A stretch of DNA of 64,000 bases. Source: Echinometra lucunter. Its lineage: Eukaryota; Echinodermata; Echinoidea; Camarodonta; Echinometridae. The notes under the pieces were generated by a model, which did no database searches, was not told where the DNA came from, and saw only the letters and a list, made by a program, of their open reading frames with translations. The stretch is taken from NCBI GenBank assembly GCA_029962745.1, contig CM057161.1, positions 8,124,357 through 8,188,356 on the forward strand. Reading direction: 5' to 3'. Positions 1 to 11,219 of the stretch are shown one piece after another. A program made the translations under genes and the position numbers. Numbering within the stretch: position 1 is the stretch's first letter; the number at the start of each line of letters is the position of its first letter.

Positions 1-516
1 GACTCTTATCATGCTTTTCGAACACTATGGTTATCATTCTCCGGATTCTGTTATATCTTATATTAACATGTCGACAATCTTTCGATGTTTCTATAATCTT
101 GCATAATAATTTGATACTTATATGAGATCTCAAATAAATTCATGTACATATATCTGTATTTTTATTATAACAATAACGAACGAAGAAAACAAATACATGT
201 AAGCATTTTTAAATATACTTTTTGTACAAAATAAAAGAAAATTATGGCAATAAAAAAATTACCTTTTAATTTTACCAACTATATTTCAAAATAATACATT
301 ATGTGACACGTTCATCATAGCTGAAAAAATCCAAATATCATCATGTCATACATCATAGAATAAAATACCATATCAAAATATTTACAAGAAAGGAAAGAAG
401 ATTCAAAAGTAAAAACTGTTGTTATGACTTTAACAGAAAAGTTATTATTTTCCCTATAAGAAAAGCTTATTGATGATGCAGTTGTTAATAGTAAGTGCAA
501 ATTCTATTCTATGAAC

Positions 517-522
517 TTTATT
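517..522 (-). promoter_or_regulatory. Candidate poly(A) signal AATAAA of gene A
   Basis: The minus strand reads AATAAA about 400 bases downstream of the gene A stop. The same hexamer, inside a conserved 'gcgccAAATAAA' context, lies at the equivalent place after genes B and C. That conservation supports a real 3' processing signal. No transcript evidence is available. Confidence 0.4.
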
Positions 523-923
523 TGGCGCACTGATGATAAAATATCGAAGAGTCAAGAAAAATGTACAGGAACAATTTTGCCAAAAAAGGCTCTCATCCGA
601 ATATCAGTTTTGTACTTTCTCAAATATACGGGAGAACAAAGCAAGCAAGCAAAATTTGGGCATTTTTATATACATCATTTACTTAAAGCCTGTTAAGTAC
701 AATACAAATCCACATGCCTTTAACTGTGATTTCTTCTTTGAATAATTGTAACCAAATCGAAAAAGAAAGAAAGAAAAAGAAGAAGAAACGAACCTTATTG
801 CCGAATAAAGTGAGATCTGATTGATTGCAGTTAGCTTAAAAAATTCTCTCACTCTCTCTCTCTTTACACTCCAATGGGAACAATTTAAATTGCAGAATAA
901 TACAGTCATACTAAGTCATCTCA

Positions 924-1978
924 TTAGCCGAATCCCGCATCAGATTGATCGTTATCAGGGGGAGTAAGATTCGTCTTGTCGTCAACTTCAACAACATTGT
1001 CTGTAGATATATTGGCGATTTCGATATCATTGCTCACAGGGGCAACCTTTGGGGCATTTTTAAAGTGAAGGACAGCGAAACCGACACCACCTGCGATGAG
1101 AGCAGCTCCTGCTACCGACCCAATGACGATGCCTGCAATGGCACCAGCTGAGAGTGGTTCTTCCGGGGGACTTGTTGTAGGAGCTTCTCCTCCAGTAGTC
1201 ATCTCTTCAGGTTCAGGAGTGGTCACTGATGCAGAGATCGTTTCACCTGGACCAGTTGCATATGTTACTGTCGTGAATGCACTTGGATCAGGGGTTTCTG
1301 ATGCCATGGTTGGTGCACTTGGATCAGGGTTTCTGAAGCCACTGTTGGTGCACTTGGATCAGGGGTTTCTGAAGCCACTGTTGGTGCACTTGGATTAGGG
1401 GGTTTCTGAAGCCACTGTTGGTGCACTTGGATCAGGGGTTTCTGATGCCATGGTTGGGGCACTTGGATCAGGGGTTTCTGAAGCCACTGTTGGTGTACCC
1501 GAATAAGAAGTATCAATTGTTGTTGGTCCATCTGTACAGGGGTTACTGATACGTTGTTTGGTTACCCGCATCGGAAACTGCAGTTGCAGATGTACTTTGA
1601 TGAAATGGTGTTGTTGGCGAATCTGTGCTAGGATTTGCTTGAGTCGTCATCGTAGCAGTTGATGAAGATGTCGCCGTAGGTTGCTGCATTCGTTTGTTGG
1701 TGTGTGATTCAGTAGAATAATAACTGGTAACGTTCTGGTGTAGAAATTAAATGCTGTCGCAGTGAATAGAGCTCTCAAAGTTGTTCACATCAGTATAGGA
1801 AGTAGTCAAAAGCAGGTACCGATGTGGCCTGTAGTCATGGTATTCTGTTACCATGGTTACTGTTGTTAAAGAGATTGGTTTGAGCAGTTAGCGCTCATCG
1901 ATTTGAATGTTGCTGCTTTGTAACAAATACAAAGCAAAACGACCCGGCATGCAGCTGATCCTCATTAACTTTCGCCAT
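924..1978 (-). pseudogene. Mucin-like membrane protein gene A, multiply frameshifted copy
   Basis: This is the copy-A version of gene B. The start codon lies at 1976-1978 and the stop at 924-926. The C-terminal part is readable from about 1307 down: Pro/Thr-rich stalk, SPPEEPLSAGAIAGIVIG juxtamembrane/transmembrane block, and acidic tail ending SDAGFG. Upstream, the 36-base repeat array and the Thr/Ser-rich ectodomain are broken by several one-base indels relative to gene B (for example a missing G near 1327, and extra or missing bases near 1550, 1695 and 1740). It also carries the GGATTAGGGGG change that breaks frame in gene B. The extra breaks are probably sequence error at a contig end rather than natural decay, because the whole 4.5-kb block shows the same indel style. 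Confidence 0.75.
1290..1500 (-). repeat. 36-base coding minisatellite in gene A
   Basis: About six tandem 36-base units encode a 12-residue Pro/Ser/Thr/Ala unit of the type APT(V/M)ASETPDPS. The number and order of units are the same as in gene B, so the copies differ only by point changes and single-base indels here. Confidence 0.8.
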
Positions 1979-3200
1979 TCTGGATTAGGAGAGAGAAAAA
2001 AAGAGATAGAGAAGAGTGTGTGTGTGCGTGTGTGTGTGAAAAAAAATCTATTAAAGGGTAAACAATCGCCTAGCCTATTAACACAATTATTGATTTACAA
2101 TCACCTCAACCAAGTATTCACACAAAAAAAAACTAGCATATTGTATAATCTTTTTGTTGTGCGGCTCGTATCTGAATGATGGGCAGCTAGTACCAACAAT
2201 CTTACACAAATAACCACCGGTGCAGAGTGCGCAAAATTTGCGTTTTGTAGCCGTTTCGTGTACAATTTCTTGGGAGAAATCTAATTGGACAAAATTCACC
2301 GTTTCTAGCCGTTTTCAAAGGGCTACAAAAAGGCTACAAAAGAGAGAAAAAAAACGGCTACAAAACGGCTACACAACAACTAGTTGCTCACTGTGTTACG
2401 CCCTTCATTGTGATCAAGTAAAATCTGTGCTTCTATGCAGTGATGGAGAACCTATGACGAAATTAATCTACTGTAATATTCCCCCCCCCCCCCCCAGTGG
2501 GTGGTAGTCCATTTTTTAATGAATTGAGTTGAAGATAGTGGATTGAATTTCATTAACAATCATGCATCTAAATTCAGGAGGAGCTTTTTTTAATTGAATT
2601 GAGTTAAAGATAACTTTTTAGAATTGAATTGAGTTGAAGATAATGGATTGAACTTCATCAACAATGATAACATTGATCCAGCCAAACATCGAAATGTCGA
2701 TGGGGTGCATCTAACTTCAGGAGGAGCTTTTTCTGATTGAATTGAGTTGAAGATAGCTTTTTAGAATTGATTGAGTTTGAATTGAAAATTTGAATACACG
2801 AACGAGTAGATGCTTAAAACATTAGCTGCATATTTCGCGTAATTATGATATGCGAACTTATATGTAACTTATCAGTTATAATGTGAAAACAACATGAACA
2901 TTCTATTTATCCATTTTAGATACTGATTATATGTCTTGATTTCTTTGAATGAATATCTGGGTTTTTAAAAAAAAAAGTTCATTCTTAGAAAAAGAAAGAA
3001 GACTGCCACTTTTGAAAAAGATTTATGTTGACTTTCATAGTGTTTTTTTTTGGGGGGGGGGAGGGGCAGGGTTATGTATTTTATATTTACATGTTTATTA
3101 CTGATTTCATTCCACAATGGGGGAATGCCAAAGTCCTTTATTTCCGACTTATAAAATAAAAAAATCCTCGGGTAATTTGCCCCAAAATGGCTCATCATGA
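1979..3200. other. Upstream region of gene A with internal repeats
   Basis: No gene seen. It begins with a pyrimidine-rich tract on the minus strand ending in a splice-acceptor-like CCAG next to the ATG. It then holds a palindromic 'ggctacaaaacggctac' segment (about 2220-2385) and three partial direct repeats around 'gaattgagttgaagata' (about 2520-2790). Homopolymer C and G runs lie at about 2479 and 3052. All of it is mirrored in copy B. Confidence 0.6.
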
Positions 3201-3229
3201 CAAAGAAGAGGAAAGAGTGATCACTGATG

Positions 3230-3725
3230 AGAACGTTTTGAAGCTCATATCATAGTCGTATACAGTCTCATACAGTCGTGCAACGGCAGTAAACGTTGCA
3301 AGATGTGCTGCGATCGGTTGAGCAACAGTCTTATGGTCGTAGCACAATCGCACCCACACGAACGACTGGTCTCTATAGGTCGCTAGCACACGTGCGAGTG
3401 TTGCACGGCCTCAAGCCGATCCAATGCGACCACTGAGTCGTGCGAACTCTCGCATCAAGTCGCGAACGTTGTGCAAACACTCGTACCAACTCGCACGAGT
3501 GGTCGTACGACCTAATGCGAGTGAATCGATCGCATCTGGTACCGTCTGGATTTGAGCATGTTCAAAGTTCAGATGCGACCAGTCACGACCGCGCCTCAGG
3601 TTCGCAAGATCGCCTGCAACGACTGCGAGTGCTCGCAAGACACCAAGCGATCTGTCGTACAACACCCCGAAAAAAAAACTGTTGTAAGCGGCTCCAAAAT
3701 GGTCGCAGATCAATTGTGAAAGCCC
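3230..3725. repeat. Palindrome-rich 'tcgcac/gtgcga' element, copy A
   Basis: This GC-richer stretch is full of short inverted motifs (tcgcac, gtgcga, gtcgtacgac). It resembles a decayed foldback DNA element and contains no credible gene. The counterpart in copy B is 18190-18710. Confidence 0.45.
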
Positions 3726-3859
3726 CTTAACATGCCACGCCCATTGATCGTAACACTCGCTCCACTGGACAATGGCAACACACGCCACATAACAGGATGC
3801 TACTTCTGCAGATAATAAACTATAAGAAACTAAACTGTCGCGGCCGGCCATGAAATCGA

Positions 3860-4558
3860 ATGCTATTACGGTCATGAATTTGGTCATAAAGCCAAATTCT
3901 GTACATCAAGATTACATTAGAATACCAGCAAAGAAGACATGCCGATTTAAGCACAGACTCATATCTGACTATAATGAATAATCCCCCAGATCCGTATATA
4001 AATGAATATGATCGTTTGTACCACCGTGCTAAACCCAAATAAGAGGCCTCAGATCCCCCATCTCAAATTTGCAGTTTATATGATAAAATGGATGAACTAA
4101 AATTTTGATAAACAAACTGAAACTTGATGTTTTATGCTTATCAGAACTTGGTTAACCCCACTTACAGCGAAAAGTTTAATCAGTATTGATGGATACTCTA
4201 TCTTCCGCCGTGACCGCTCTGGCGGTCGCCGTGGGGAGGGGTGTTTGCTGCGTTTTTCGCTAATCACGGATAGATCTCCCTGACAATCTGTCGAAATGTA
4301 TGGGTGGATAGTAAAACCGCTATCTTCTGAAAATGTACTTATATGTTGTTTATACCATGGATCCTACTAGAACTGGCAGGACCCATGGTTATACAGACCT
4401 CCAGATGCAACCAATGACTATTTTGAAAGAATGATTGATAACTTTGAAAAGGCTCATCTGGATCGAAAGAATTGTTAATACCAGGTGATCTCAATATGAT
4501 TATATATAGATGAGAACACCGACCGTGATAGTCCTGTAATTTCACTGAAGAAGTTTTT
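3860..4558 (+). mobile_element. LINE 5' region fragment, copy A
   Basis: This is the same sequence as the LINE start in copy B (18800-19548): the endonuclease N-terminal stretch with broken reading frames. Extra indels prevent continuous translation here. It stops at the N gap. Confidence 0.65.
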
Positions 4559-5058
4559 NNNNNNNNNNNNNNNNNNNNNNNNNNNNNNNNNNNNNNNNNN
4601 NNNNNNNNNNNNNNNNNNNNNNNNNNNNNNNNNNNNNNNNNNNNNNNNNNNNNNNNNNNNNNNNNNNNNNNNNNNNNNNNNNNNNNNNNNNNNNNNNNNN
4701 NNNNNNNNNNNNNNNNNNNNNNNNNNNNNNNNNNNNNNNNNNNNNNNNNNNNNNNNNNNNNNNNNNNNNNNNNNNNNNNNNNNNNNNNNNNNNNNNNNNN
4801 NNNNNNNNNNNNNNNNNNNNNNNNNNNNNNNNNNNNNNNNNNNNNNNNNNNNNNNNNNNNNNNNNNNNNNNNNNNNNNNNNNNNNNNNNNNNNNNNNNNN
4901 NNNNNNNNNNNNNNNNNNNNNNNNNNNNNNNNNNNNNNNNNNNNNNNNNNNNNNNNNNNNNNNNNNNNNNNNNNNNNNNNNNNNNNNNNNNNNNNNNNNN
5001 NNNNNNNNNNNNNNNNNNNNNNNNNNNNNNNNNNNNNNNNNNNNNNNNNNNNNNNNNN
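4559..5058. other. Assembly gap (500 N)
   Basis: Exactly 500 N, a conventional fixed-size scaffold gap. It separates copy A from the unique sequence carrying gene D. The true size and content are unknown. Confidence 0.99.
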
Positions 5059-5394
5059 TTTACATGCAAATAATATTGGATTATATTCTTAAATATTTAA
5101 AGAGAGCACGGATGATCCCATTTTCTTCAAGATTCACTTTGCACAAACATCAGAAAAAAAAACATTATCATGATTATAGAGTCTGCGGAAACGGCGTAAA
5201 TTTCATCCTCTGCATGTTCTATTTATTTACTGTGTATCGACCACGTATGGGTGATTTATTCAGTGGCGTATATAATATGCAGTTGTGATCATGAAGGGAC
5301 AACATGAATGTAGTGGTTTTTCACGGACGAATCGTGAATTTTCTACGTTACACGAGTGTAACAAGAGTGTTCAGTAACGTTGTTGATTGGTTGT

Positions 5395-5625
5395 GATCAG
5401 GAAGTATCGTAAATGATTGTTCATCAGGTTGTCTGGGTTCGAATCCGATCCCGGTAATACTACCAAAGTCCTTAGGCAAGGCATTAATCGACATTTGCCA
5501 CTCTCGACCCAGTGTTGAAATGGGAACGTGAAAGGATTACCTTCAATATTAAGAGCCCCCTAAGGCAGTAATATTTGAGTACCATAATCCTCCATATCTT
5601 TAGGGGGTATAGCATTAAACATGCT
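5395..5625 (+). mobile_element. tRNA-derived SINE (degenerate)
   Basis: A B-box-like 'gggttcgaatcc' is followed by a body with 'ggcaaggcattaatc' and 'gccactctcgacccag'. The same 'ctcgacccag' body recurs at about 34720, marking a shared SINE family. The tRNA head is decayed upstream of the B box. Confidence 0.55.
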
Positions 5626-5711
5626 AAATGAAACTAAGCTGTGCATTTTCCTACTTCTATACTATTTTATCCCTGTGATTTGCTCTTACGAATGGTACCC
5701 TACTATTCAAG

Positions 5712-6412
5712 TCAGTTCTTGCTCACAAGACTGTCATCAGAACCTCCATTAAAAGATTCTCCATTCATGGTCCCTTCCTCCACACTCTTCATCGTCATAT
5801 CCTCGGGAGCAACACTGGGGCTACCTTTCAAGTGCTTGGAATGATACAAAGCATATCCCACCCCACCAGCGATGGCACCAACACCTGCTAACGACACGAC
5901 GATAATCCCCGCCAGGGCACCGGGTGAGAGTGATTCCTCTGGGGGACTTGTTGTAGGACCTTCCCCTTCAGTAGACATCTCTCGGGTTCAGGAGTGGTCA
6001 CGGATGATTTTGTTGTTGCACTTGAATTAGCAGTTTCTGTTGTTATTGTTGTTGCATTTGGATCAGAGATTGCTGATGTCACTGTAACCGTGAGTGCTGG
6101 TGCACTTGGATCAGTAGTAGTTGTTGTTTGTGTACCCGCATCGGAAGCTGCAGATGCAGATGTACTTTGATTTAACCCTGCTGTGGGGGAATATGTGCTG
6201 GGATTTGCTTGAGTCGAATTTGATGAAGTGATACTGGTCTGGGTATTAGAGATGGTCGTCATGGTCGTAGTCGGTCCTAATGTTTCGATAGCTGTTACTA
6301 TGGTTCCTGTTGGAGTGGTTGTTTGAGCAGTTATCGTCAACGATTTGAATATCGTTATTATAAAGAGCAAAACAACCAGCTCACGCAACCTGATCTTCGT
6401 AAGTTTCACCAT
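5712..6412 (-). CDS. Mucin-like membrane protein gene D, single frameshift
   Basis: This encodes a type I membrane protein of roughly 230 residues. The start at 6410-6412 matches the start context of gene B. An N-terminal hydrophobic signal segment (RELVVLLFIITIF) precedes AQTTTP, then comes a Thr/Ser-rich ectodomain without the 12-residue repeats. The conserved TTPEPE / TTSPPEE stalk, a transmembrane helix rich in small residues (LSPGALAGIIVVSLAG) and a roughly 40-residue polar tail ending SKN follow. The first frame runs into the wrong frame at about 5979-5985, where 'catctctcgggttc' lacks one base relative to 'catctcttcaggttc' in gene B; downstream the other frame continues cleanly to the stop. 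The break may be a sequencing error, a null allele or a young pseudogene. Upstream there is a good 3' splice site ending CTCTCTCCTGGTCCAG directly before the ATG, so a 5' untranslated exon probably lies further upstream. Confidence 0.75.
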
Positions 6413-6972
6413 TCTGGACCAGGAGAGAGAAAAAAATATAAAACTCATAAATTGTAAACACCAGAGAATCTCCTATACCACCAAACTGATCACAGCTATA
6501 TACAATTAGCTTAACAAAAACATTAACCATTATTATGTTTGTTGTGATAAGCGCTGCTTCAGTTTTCTAAAGTGGTGGACGCTGATACTAACAGTCTTGC
6601 GCCCTTCCTGATCATTTATTATCTGTACTTTCCTGAGATCGACGGATCTATGAGCTATACGCTAACTAATGTAGATTTAAAGGGTAATGATTTACCATGG
6701 GAGGGGTTTTTTCCAGTCGTAAAGGGCACTCTGGCGAAGAAAGTTGCACAAGATCGGTTATAACAGAAAGCTAAATTTCCTTTTCCGAATTTGAACCTTG
6801 CGTGGTATGCCAAAAGGCTCATGACCGATTTCGAACATGGCAATGCATGATGGGTGGATTCTACAGCTCCAGTCAAACGGATTCATTCGCATAAATGCCC
6901 GTTAGAACATGAAGAATAAGCCCATATGCAATCTCAATGTACTAACGCTACTTATTAACGATGGGGTACAAT
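6413..6972. other. Upstream region of gene D
   Basis: No gene recognised. The polypyrimidine/AG next to the ATG suggests a 5' UTR intron. 'gttgtgataagcgctgcttcagttttctaaa' at about 6540 resembles the sequence upstream of gene B ('gttgtgctgcttcagttatctgaaa' at about 17110), pointing to a shared ancestral promoter or first exon. Confidence 0.4.
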
Positions 6973-6973
6973 C

Positions 6974-7587
6974 ACTGGCGTAAATCCCGGGGGGGGGGAG
7001 AGATGGGGATATATCCCCCTTTTGTGAGGGGGGGATGGTGTGTACAAATATCCCCCCTCATTTTAAGGAAAAAAATATACTGAAATTAATCAGTTGGTGA
7101 TTTTTGTTTATAAAAATGTCATAAACGACGGTCATATCGTGGAATTTTTTATTTGAAATGCTCTTAAAAACCATAAAAGTGGTTTTTTTTGCTCGCTCGC
7201 TTAGCTCGCTCGCAAAATAATGATATTATATGTGTGTGTGTGTGTGGGGGGGGGGGTCTGCGCGGGTGAATGAGGGTGTGTGTGTATACTCAAACATGGC
7301 CGTACGTAGAAATTTAGAGAACTCACATTTTTTTTACTGGAAATATTCATAAAATCCACCAAAAACTGCACCAAAAAAATCCTTCAATTTCACTTTAAAA
7401 AATACAAAAGCACCCTCCTGACTGGGCTCAGTCGCTTTCGAGTTTTCTTCGAAATTTTTTACACGCTCTTGCCCCCCCCCCCCCCCTCCCTGTACGGCCC
7501 TGTTCTCAAGTGTGAGTTCACCGGAAAAAAATCGGTAAAAGGCGTGGTCACCCCCTCCCCCTCCTAAAAACGGGATTTACGCCGGTG
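6974..7587. mobile_element. Non-autonomous DNA element with 'ggcgtaaatccc' terminal inverted repeats
   Basis: The left end 'actggcgtaaatccc' is mirrored by the right end 'gggatttacgccggt'. The interior has long G and C runs, a TG run and no coding capacity. A related fragment sits inside the LINE at about 20370-20465. Confidence 0.6.
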
Positions 7588-8460
7588 GGTACAATGGCTT
7601 TTCGCAAGTCATGAATCTAAATGGAATAGAATACTGACGTAGCACATCGCTGAATGAACACTAAGACCCGACTCACAGCGTGCTTTCACCGTGTCCTGAA
7701 GGCGGGGAAATTCAAATCATAAAAATTCGTCCAAAAGTAATTAGTGAACAATAGACCCTGCCAAAGGCGTCGCTAGAACATTTTGAATGGGAAAGGGGTG
7801 GAAAACCCAAATTTGCCGATAGTTATTCTGCATTCTAAGGCTTATGTACACCCTCTCCCCATCCTACAAGAAATTATTTTCAACCTTTCAAATGTGCATA
7901 GATCTTTATCACTTTGATAGAATGTTTAGGGGCCTAAATTCTGGGGAAATGACGCCTTTTGCTGGATTATGATCCATCCTGTTTTCAAATTTTGAAGGCG
8001 AGCGAAATGAGCGAGCAAAAAAAAAAAACCTCTTGGTAAAGAAAAAAAAGTGATATTTTTTCATCAAAATACACTATTATAGTCATGCAGAATAAGATAT
8101 CTAAATGATATTTGGTCACCTTGCCGCCAACTCTATTCGTTGGTCCAATTGCTTGCTGTCCGGACCCACCCTGTGTTTAGATATTTACGAGTGAGCAAAG
8201 CGAGCGAGGAAAATCATATTCTTTTGCATTTATAAGTGTTGTTTCGTCATCAAAATACACGCTCGGCTTTAATGTCATATATCTAAATATTCTTTCATTA
8301 TCTATTCCGTCACCTCGTTTGTCGAATGTCGAATGAAACTATCCTTTATCCTCTTTTCTTCCCTCTTTCTTTTTCCTCTTCTTCTTTGTTTTAGTGGGGT
8401 CACACTCCCCAACCCACCCTCAAAGCGACGGCCCTTGACCCTGTAGACAGAGATAACACT
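7588..8460. other. Non-coding stretch with low-complexity relics
   Basis: No gene seen. It contains 'gcgagcgaaatgagcgagc'-type motifs (about 8000 and 8190) that recur at about 7190 and 52280 and look like parts of a dispersed repeat. Confidence 0.4.
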
Positions 8461-8461
8461 A

Positions 8462-8831
8462 GATTTTCACACCTACCCGATCAGGAAAAATACTTGATAT
8501 TTACTGATCCAGTATTCTACCCCGATCGGAAAATACCAGGTATTTTGCCAGTGTTAAACGAAAGTTCTAGTAATATCCCCAAAGAAAAATACCTGTAGTT
8601 TAGGAGGTATTTTCTCAAATTCCATGTATTTGCTTCAAGGTCGCAGAGATATTTGCATTGTGAAAGAACTTCTATGGACCTTAATGCACATTCTTATAAC
8701 TACTAGAACTTTCCTGTAAAGGTCTGGTTCAGGGAAGTGTGAAAGCACGAAATAATCATTGGGTATTTGGGGGCCTGAAAATGTTCCTGTAGTTTACAGG
8801 TATTTTCTTGATCTGGTAGGTGTGAAAGCGC
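8462..8831. mobile_element. Foldback MITE with 'tttcacacctacc' ends
   Basis: The left end 'ttttcacacctacccgatca' is the inverted match of the right end 'tgatctggtaggtgtgaaag'. The inverted similarity extends about 35 bases. No open reading frame fits a transposase. Confidence 0.7.
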
Positions 8832-9049
8832 TTACTGTGTGCTCGAGGTCTGTGTGGTTTACTACGCTAGACATCCTAGAGATGAGATCAAATTTCTGTT
8901 TTGAGCACAACAAAGAGGAGTTTCGAGCTTCCCTCTGGAGTATTAGGCCTAATTACTTCCCAAAGTGTGAACAGACCGCTTGTCTTCGTAGGCTAGCGAG
9001 GGCAAGTATATTCGTATCTATCTGTACGAGCCTATTCCCGCTTATGCCT

Positions 9050-9535
9050 GGTTTACATTTGGCTTACGATCAGCGTACGGAGCCCGTATCCTGCCCGTAA
9101 CCCCCTATCCGTGGGGCTTCCGTGCAGAGGCAGGCGGCGACCGTAAGATTTCCGCACGGATTCACGGGCTCCGCAGCCTCTACGATTTTGTATCGCGAGG
9201 AGTTATACAAATTTGAAAAATCGTAAGCCCGTAGCCCGTATATATCGTAGGCAGCATCGCACAAATCCCGCACGGGCATCGCACGGAACCCTCGTGGCTC
9301 TACGGTCACCGCGCATCCTCTGCACGGGCTCCGTAGGATTTCCGTGGGGAGGCTGCGGAGATTGCATGATTACTGTACAATTTCCGGGGAGCCTCTGCAC
9401 GGACATCCCATGGCCTGCCCTCCTATAGCTAACTACGGGAAATGGCCCGGTAACCGTAATTAATTTAAACACAAACGCCGTAGCCCGTAGCCTCCTACGA
9501 TGCCCGAAAAATCGTAAGGAAAGTCGTAAACATTT
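9050..9535. mobile_element. GC-rich foldback element with repeated 'cccgta/tacggg' motifs
   Basis: This dense cluster of 'gcccgta', 'tacgggct', 'ctccgcagcctc' and 'ggaggctgcgga' occurs on both strands. The ends resemble each other in inverted orientation (gtttacat…ttacgat against atcgtaa…gtaaac). The GC content stands out from the AT-rich surroundings. The short frames in it are by-products of the motif repetition. Confidence 0.5.
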
Positions 9536-9875
9536 TATCGCACGGCGCCCGGGGGGAAAGGTAAAGTAGACATTACTGCAAATTAAATTTTACTCAATAT
9601 CACTGAACAGTGCAGCTCGCGTCGCAACCTAATAGCGATCCTGAGCCACTTTGCATGGGAAGCGTCATTTCCATTGCATTATTTATTTCGCCAGTCCTTC
9701 CATCAAAGTTGGGAAGTTATTATGCAATCGCCAAATCGCGCAGTCAATGACGCAGCGAACCGGTATGCATTGGGCAAAACAAATGAGTTAAATATGGGCT
9801 TGACCCCTTGTGCAACCCACCCCGCATTTATTTTGCACTGTCGCCATGGTCGCTGTGCCATGGCGTTATATATCG

Positions 9876-11219
9876 TGCGTCCCAAAAAAGTGTACAATTG
9901 GAAAAATTCTTGCCATCTGAGCATTTCAAAATATTTCAGGAAATTTTCATACCTGTGGATAGCCTAACGACTCTTCTATCAATTCCCACCAAAAAAATCT
10001 CAAAAGAATCTAGCAATAATAACTTTTGTGAAAGGGTGCAAAATTCAGTCTTGACGATTAGAGTGGGTAGTTGTGCTGGTTGCTATCAGCAAAGTGGACA
10101 TTGGTGTATAACTGTGGAGGCTTATAATTCAAATATTCTGAGGGCTTTCTGGCGATTTATAAGTGGGTATCCATTGTTGCGTTTATGTTATGACATATCA
10201 CATTGCATGTCATGCTTGAGTGAGCAATTGCATACTTTATTGATAATTCTGTAAATTTTCGGTAAGGTTCAGCATTAAAACTGCCATGATTTGGATGTCA
10301 TTAAATGGACATACAGAAAAGATCAGCCAATCAATCAATAAATCATTCATAAATAAGTCATTCAGTCATTCCATCAATCAGAAAAGCAGTTAACCAATCA
10401 TACACTCATTCGATCCAAATGACACATGAGATGACACAACTGCAATTTGCAATGCAAATGTGTAACTTTCATGAATGTGACTAAAATTTGAACATTTCTG
10501 TGAAGGAAGATACTTGATATTTTTTACCCCGTTGTTTCGTTTGGCATGTAGCCAGGTGAAAGAAAAACATGACAAAATCATGTTTCATTGTATTCTATCA
10601 TTGAAGTAAACAGGAATGGTCATGAAACGGCGTTTGCCATGCAGATTGCAGTTATTCAGTTCTGTCAACTCACTTGTCTTTGAAAATGAATCCCGGGAAT
10701 GAATGAGTGCATGATTGGTTGATTGTTTTTTCTGATTGATTGATTGACCTATTGAGTGATAATTGATTGCCTGACTGACTAATGGGTTGATGTTGCTTGG
10801 TCTGTATGACTGCATGCTGATATTCCTTTTTCTGATAACCAAAATATGCTAACTTTAATGGTAAGAATTTATCTAAAATGAATATTTAAAATCAACCAGT
10901 CAGGTATTCAATTTCTCACTCAAGCTTGACATGTTAATGAGATATGTCAGAACATACACACGACCAAGGATATTTATTTATAACTGCTGTAAAGGCATCA
11001 GAATATGAAAATTTTTAAGCTTTAAGTTTCTACTAATTTCAGCCCCAATGATACTAACCAGAACAAATACAATTCTTGTCTAGCTCAAATTTTGCACCCT
11101 TTTACAAAAGCTATGTCTGTTAACTCAAGTGTAAAATATTTTGAGATTTTTGAATAGCGTTTGATGGATGCTCAGATGGCAAGAAAATTTCTAACTGTAC
11201 ACTTTTTCTGGGACGCAAT
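9876..11219. mobile_element. 1.34-kb DNA transposon-like element with long terminal inverted repeats
   Basis: The left end 'gtgcgtcccaaaaaagtgta' is mirrored at the right by the inverse of 'ttgcgtcccagaaaaagtgt'. Inverted similarity then continues for well over 100 bases, including 'cttgccatctgagcat' and 'aaagggtgcaaaatt'. The interior contains 'aatcaatcaat' (about 10325) and its inverse 'gattgattgatt' (about 10735). No transposase was recognised; a 148-codon frame at 9808-10254 has no identifiable motif. Confidence 0.7.

Larger units (their letters stand above)
1..4558. repeat. Duplicated block, copy A (matches 14964-19548)
   Basis: This stretch runs parallel to 14964-19548 in the same orientation: the 3' flank, the mucin-like gene, its upstream region, a palindrome-rich stretch and the beginning of a LINE. 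Copy A is about 27 bases shorter over 4.5 kb. The differences I can see are mostly single-base insertions or deletions, for example at about 440, 1327, 1550, 1740 and 1975. Copy A ends exactly at the N gap. This is what a poorly polished contig end or a retained second haplotype looks like, although a true recent duplication is possible. The left end of the block lies at or beyond the window edge. Confidence 0.9.

Noticed and set aside
1096..1398. Plus-strand frames opposite the mucin genes (also near 16058 and 22919-23465)
   Set aside because: They are antisense shadows of the repeat arrays and transmembrane block, which are clearly coded on the minus strand.
4542..5069. 175-codon frame across the N gap
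   Set aside because: It consists almost entirely of N and has no coding content.
9808..10254. 148-codon frame overlapping the long-TIR element
   Set aside because: Its sequence crosses the element boundary and has no transposase motif.
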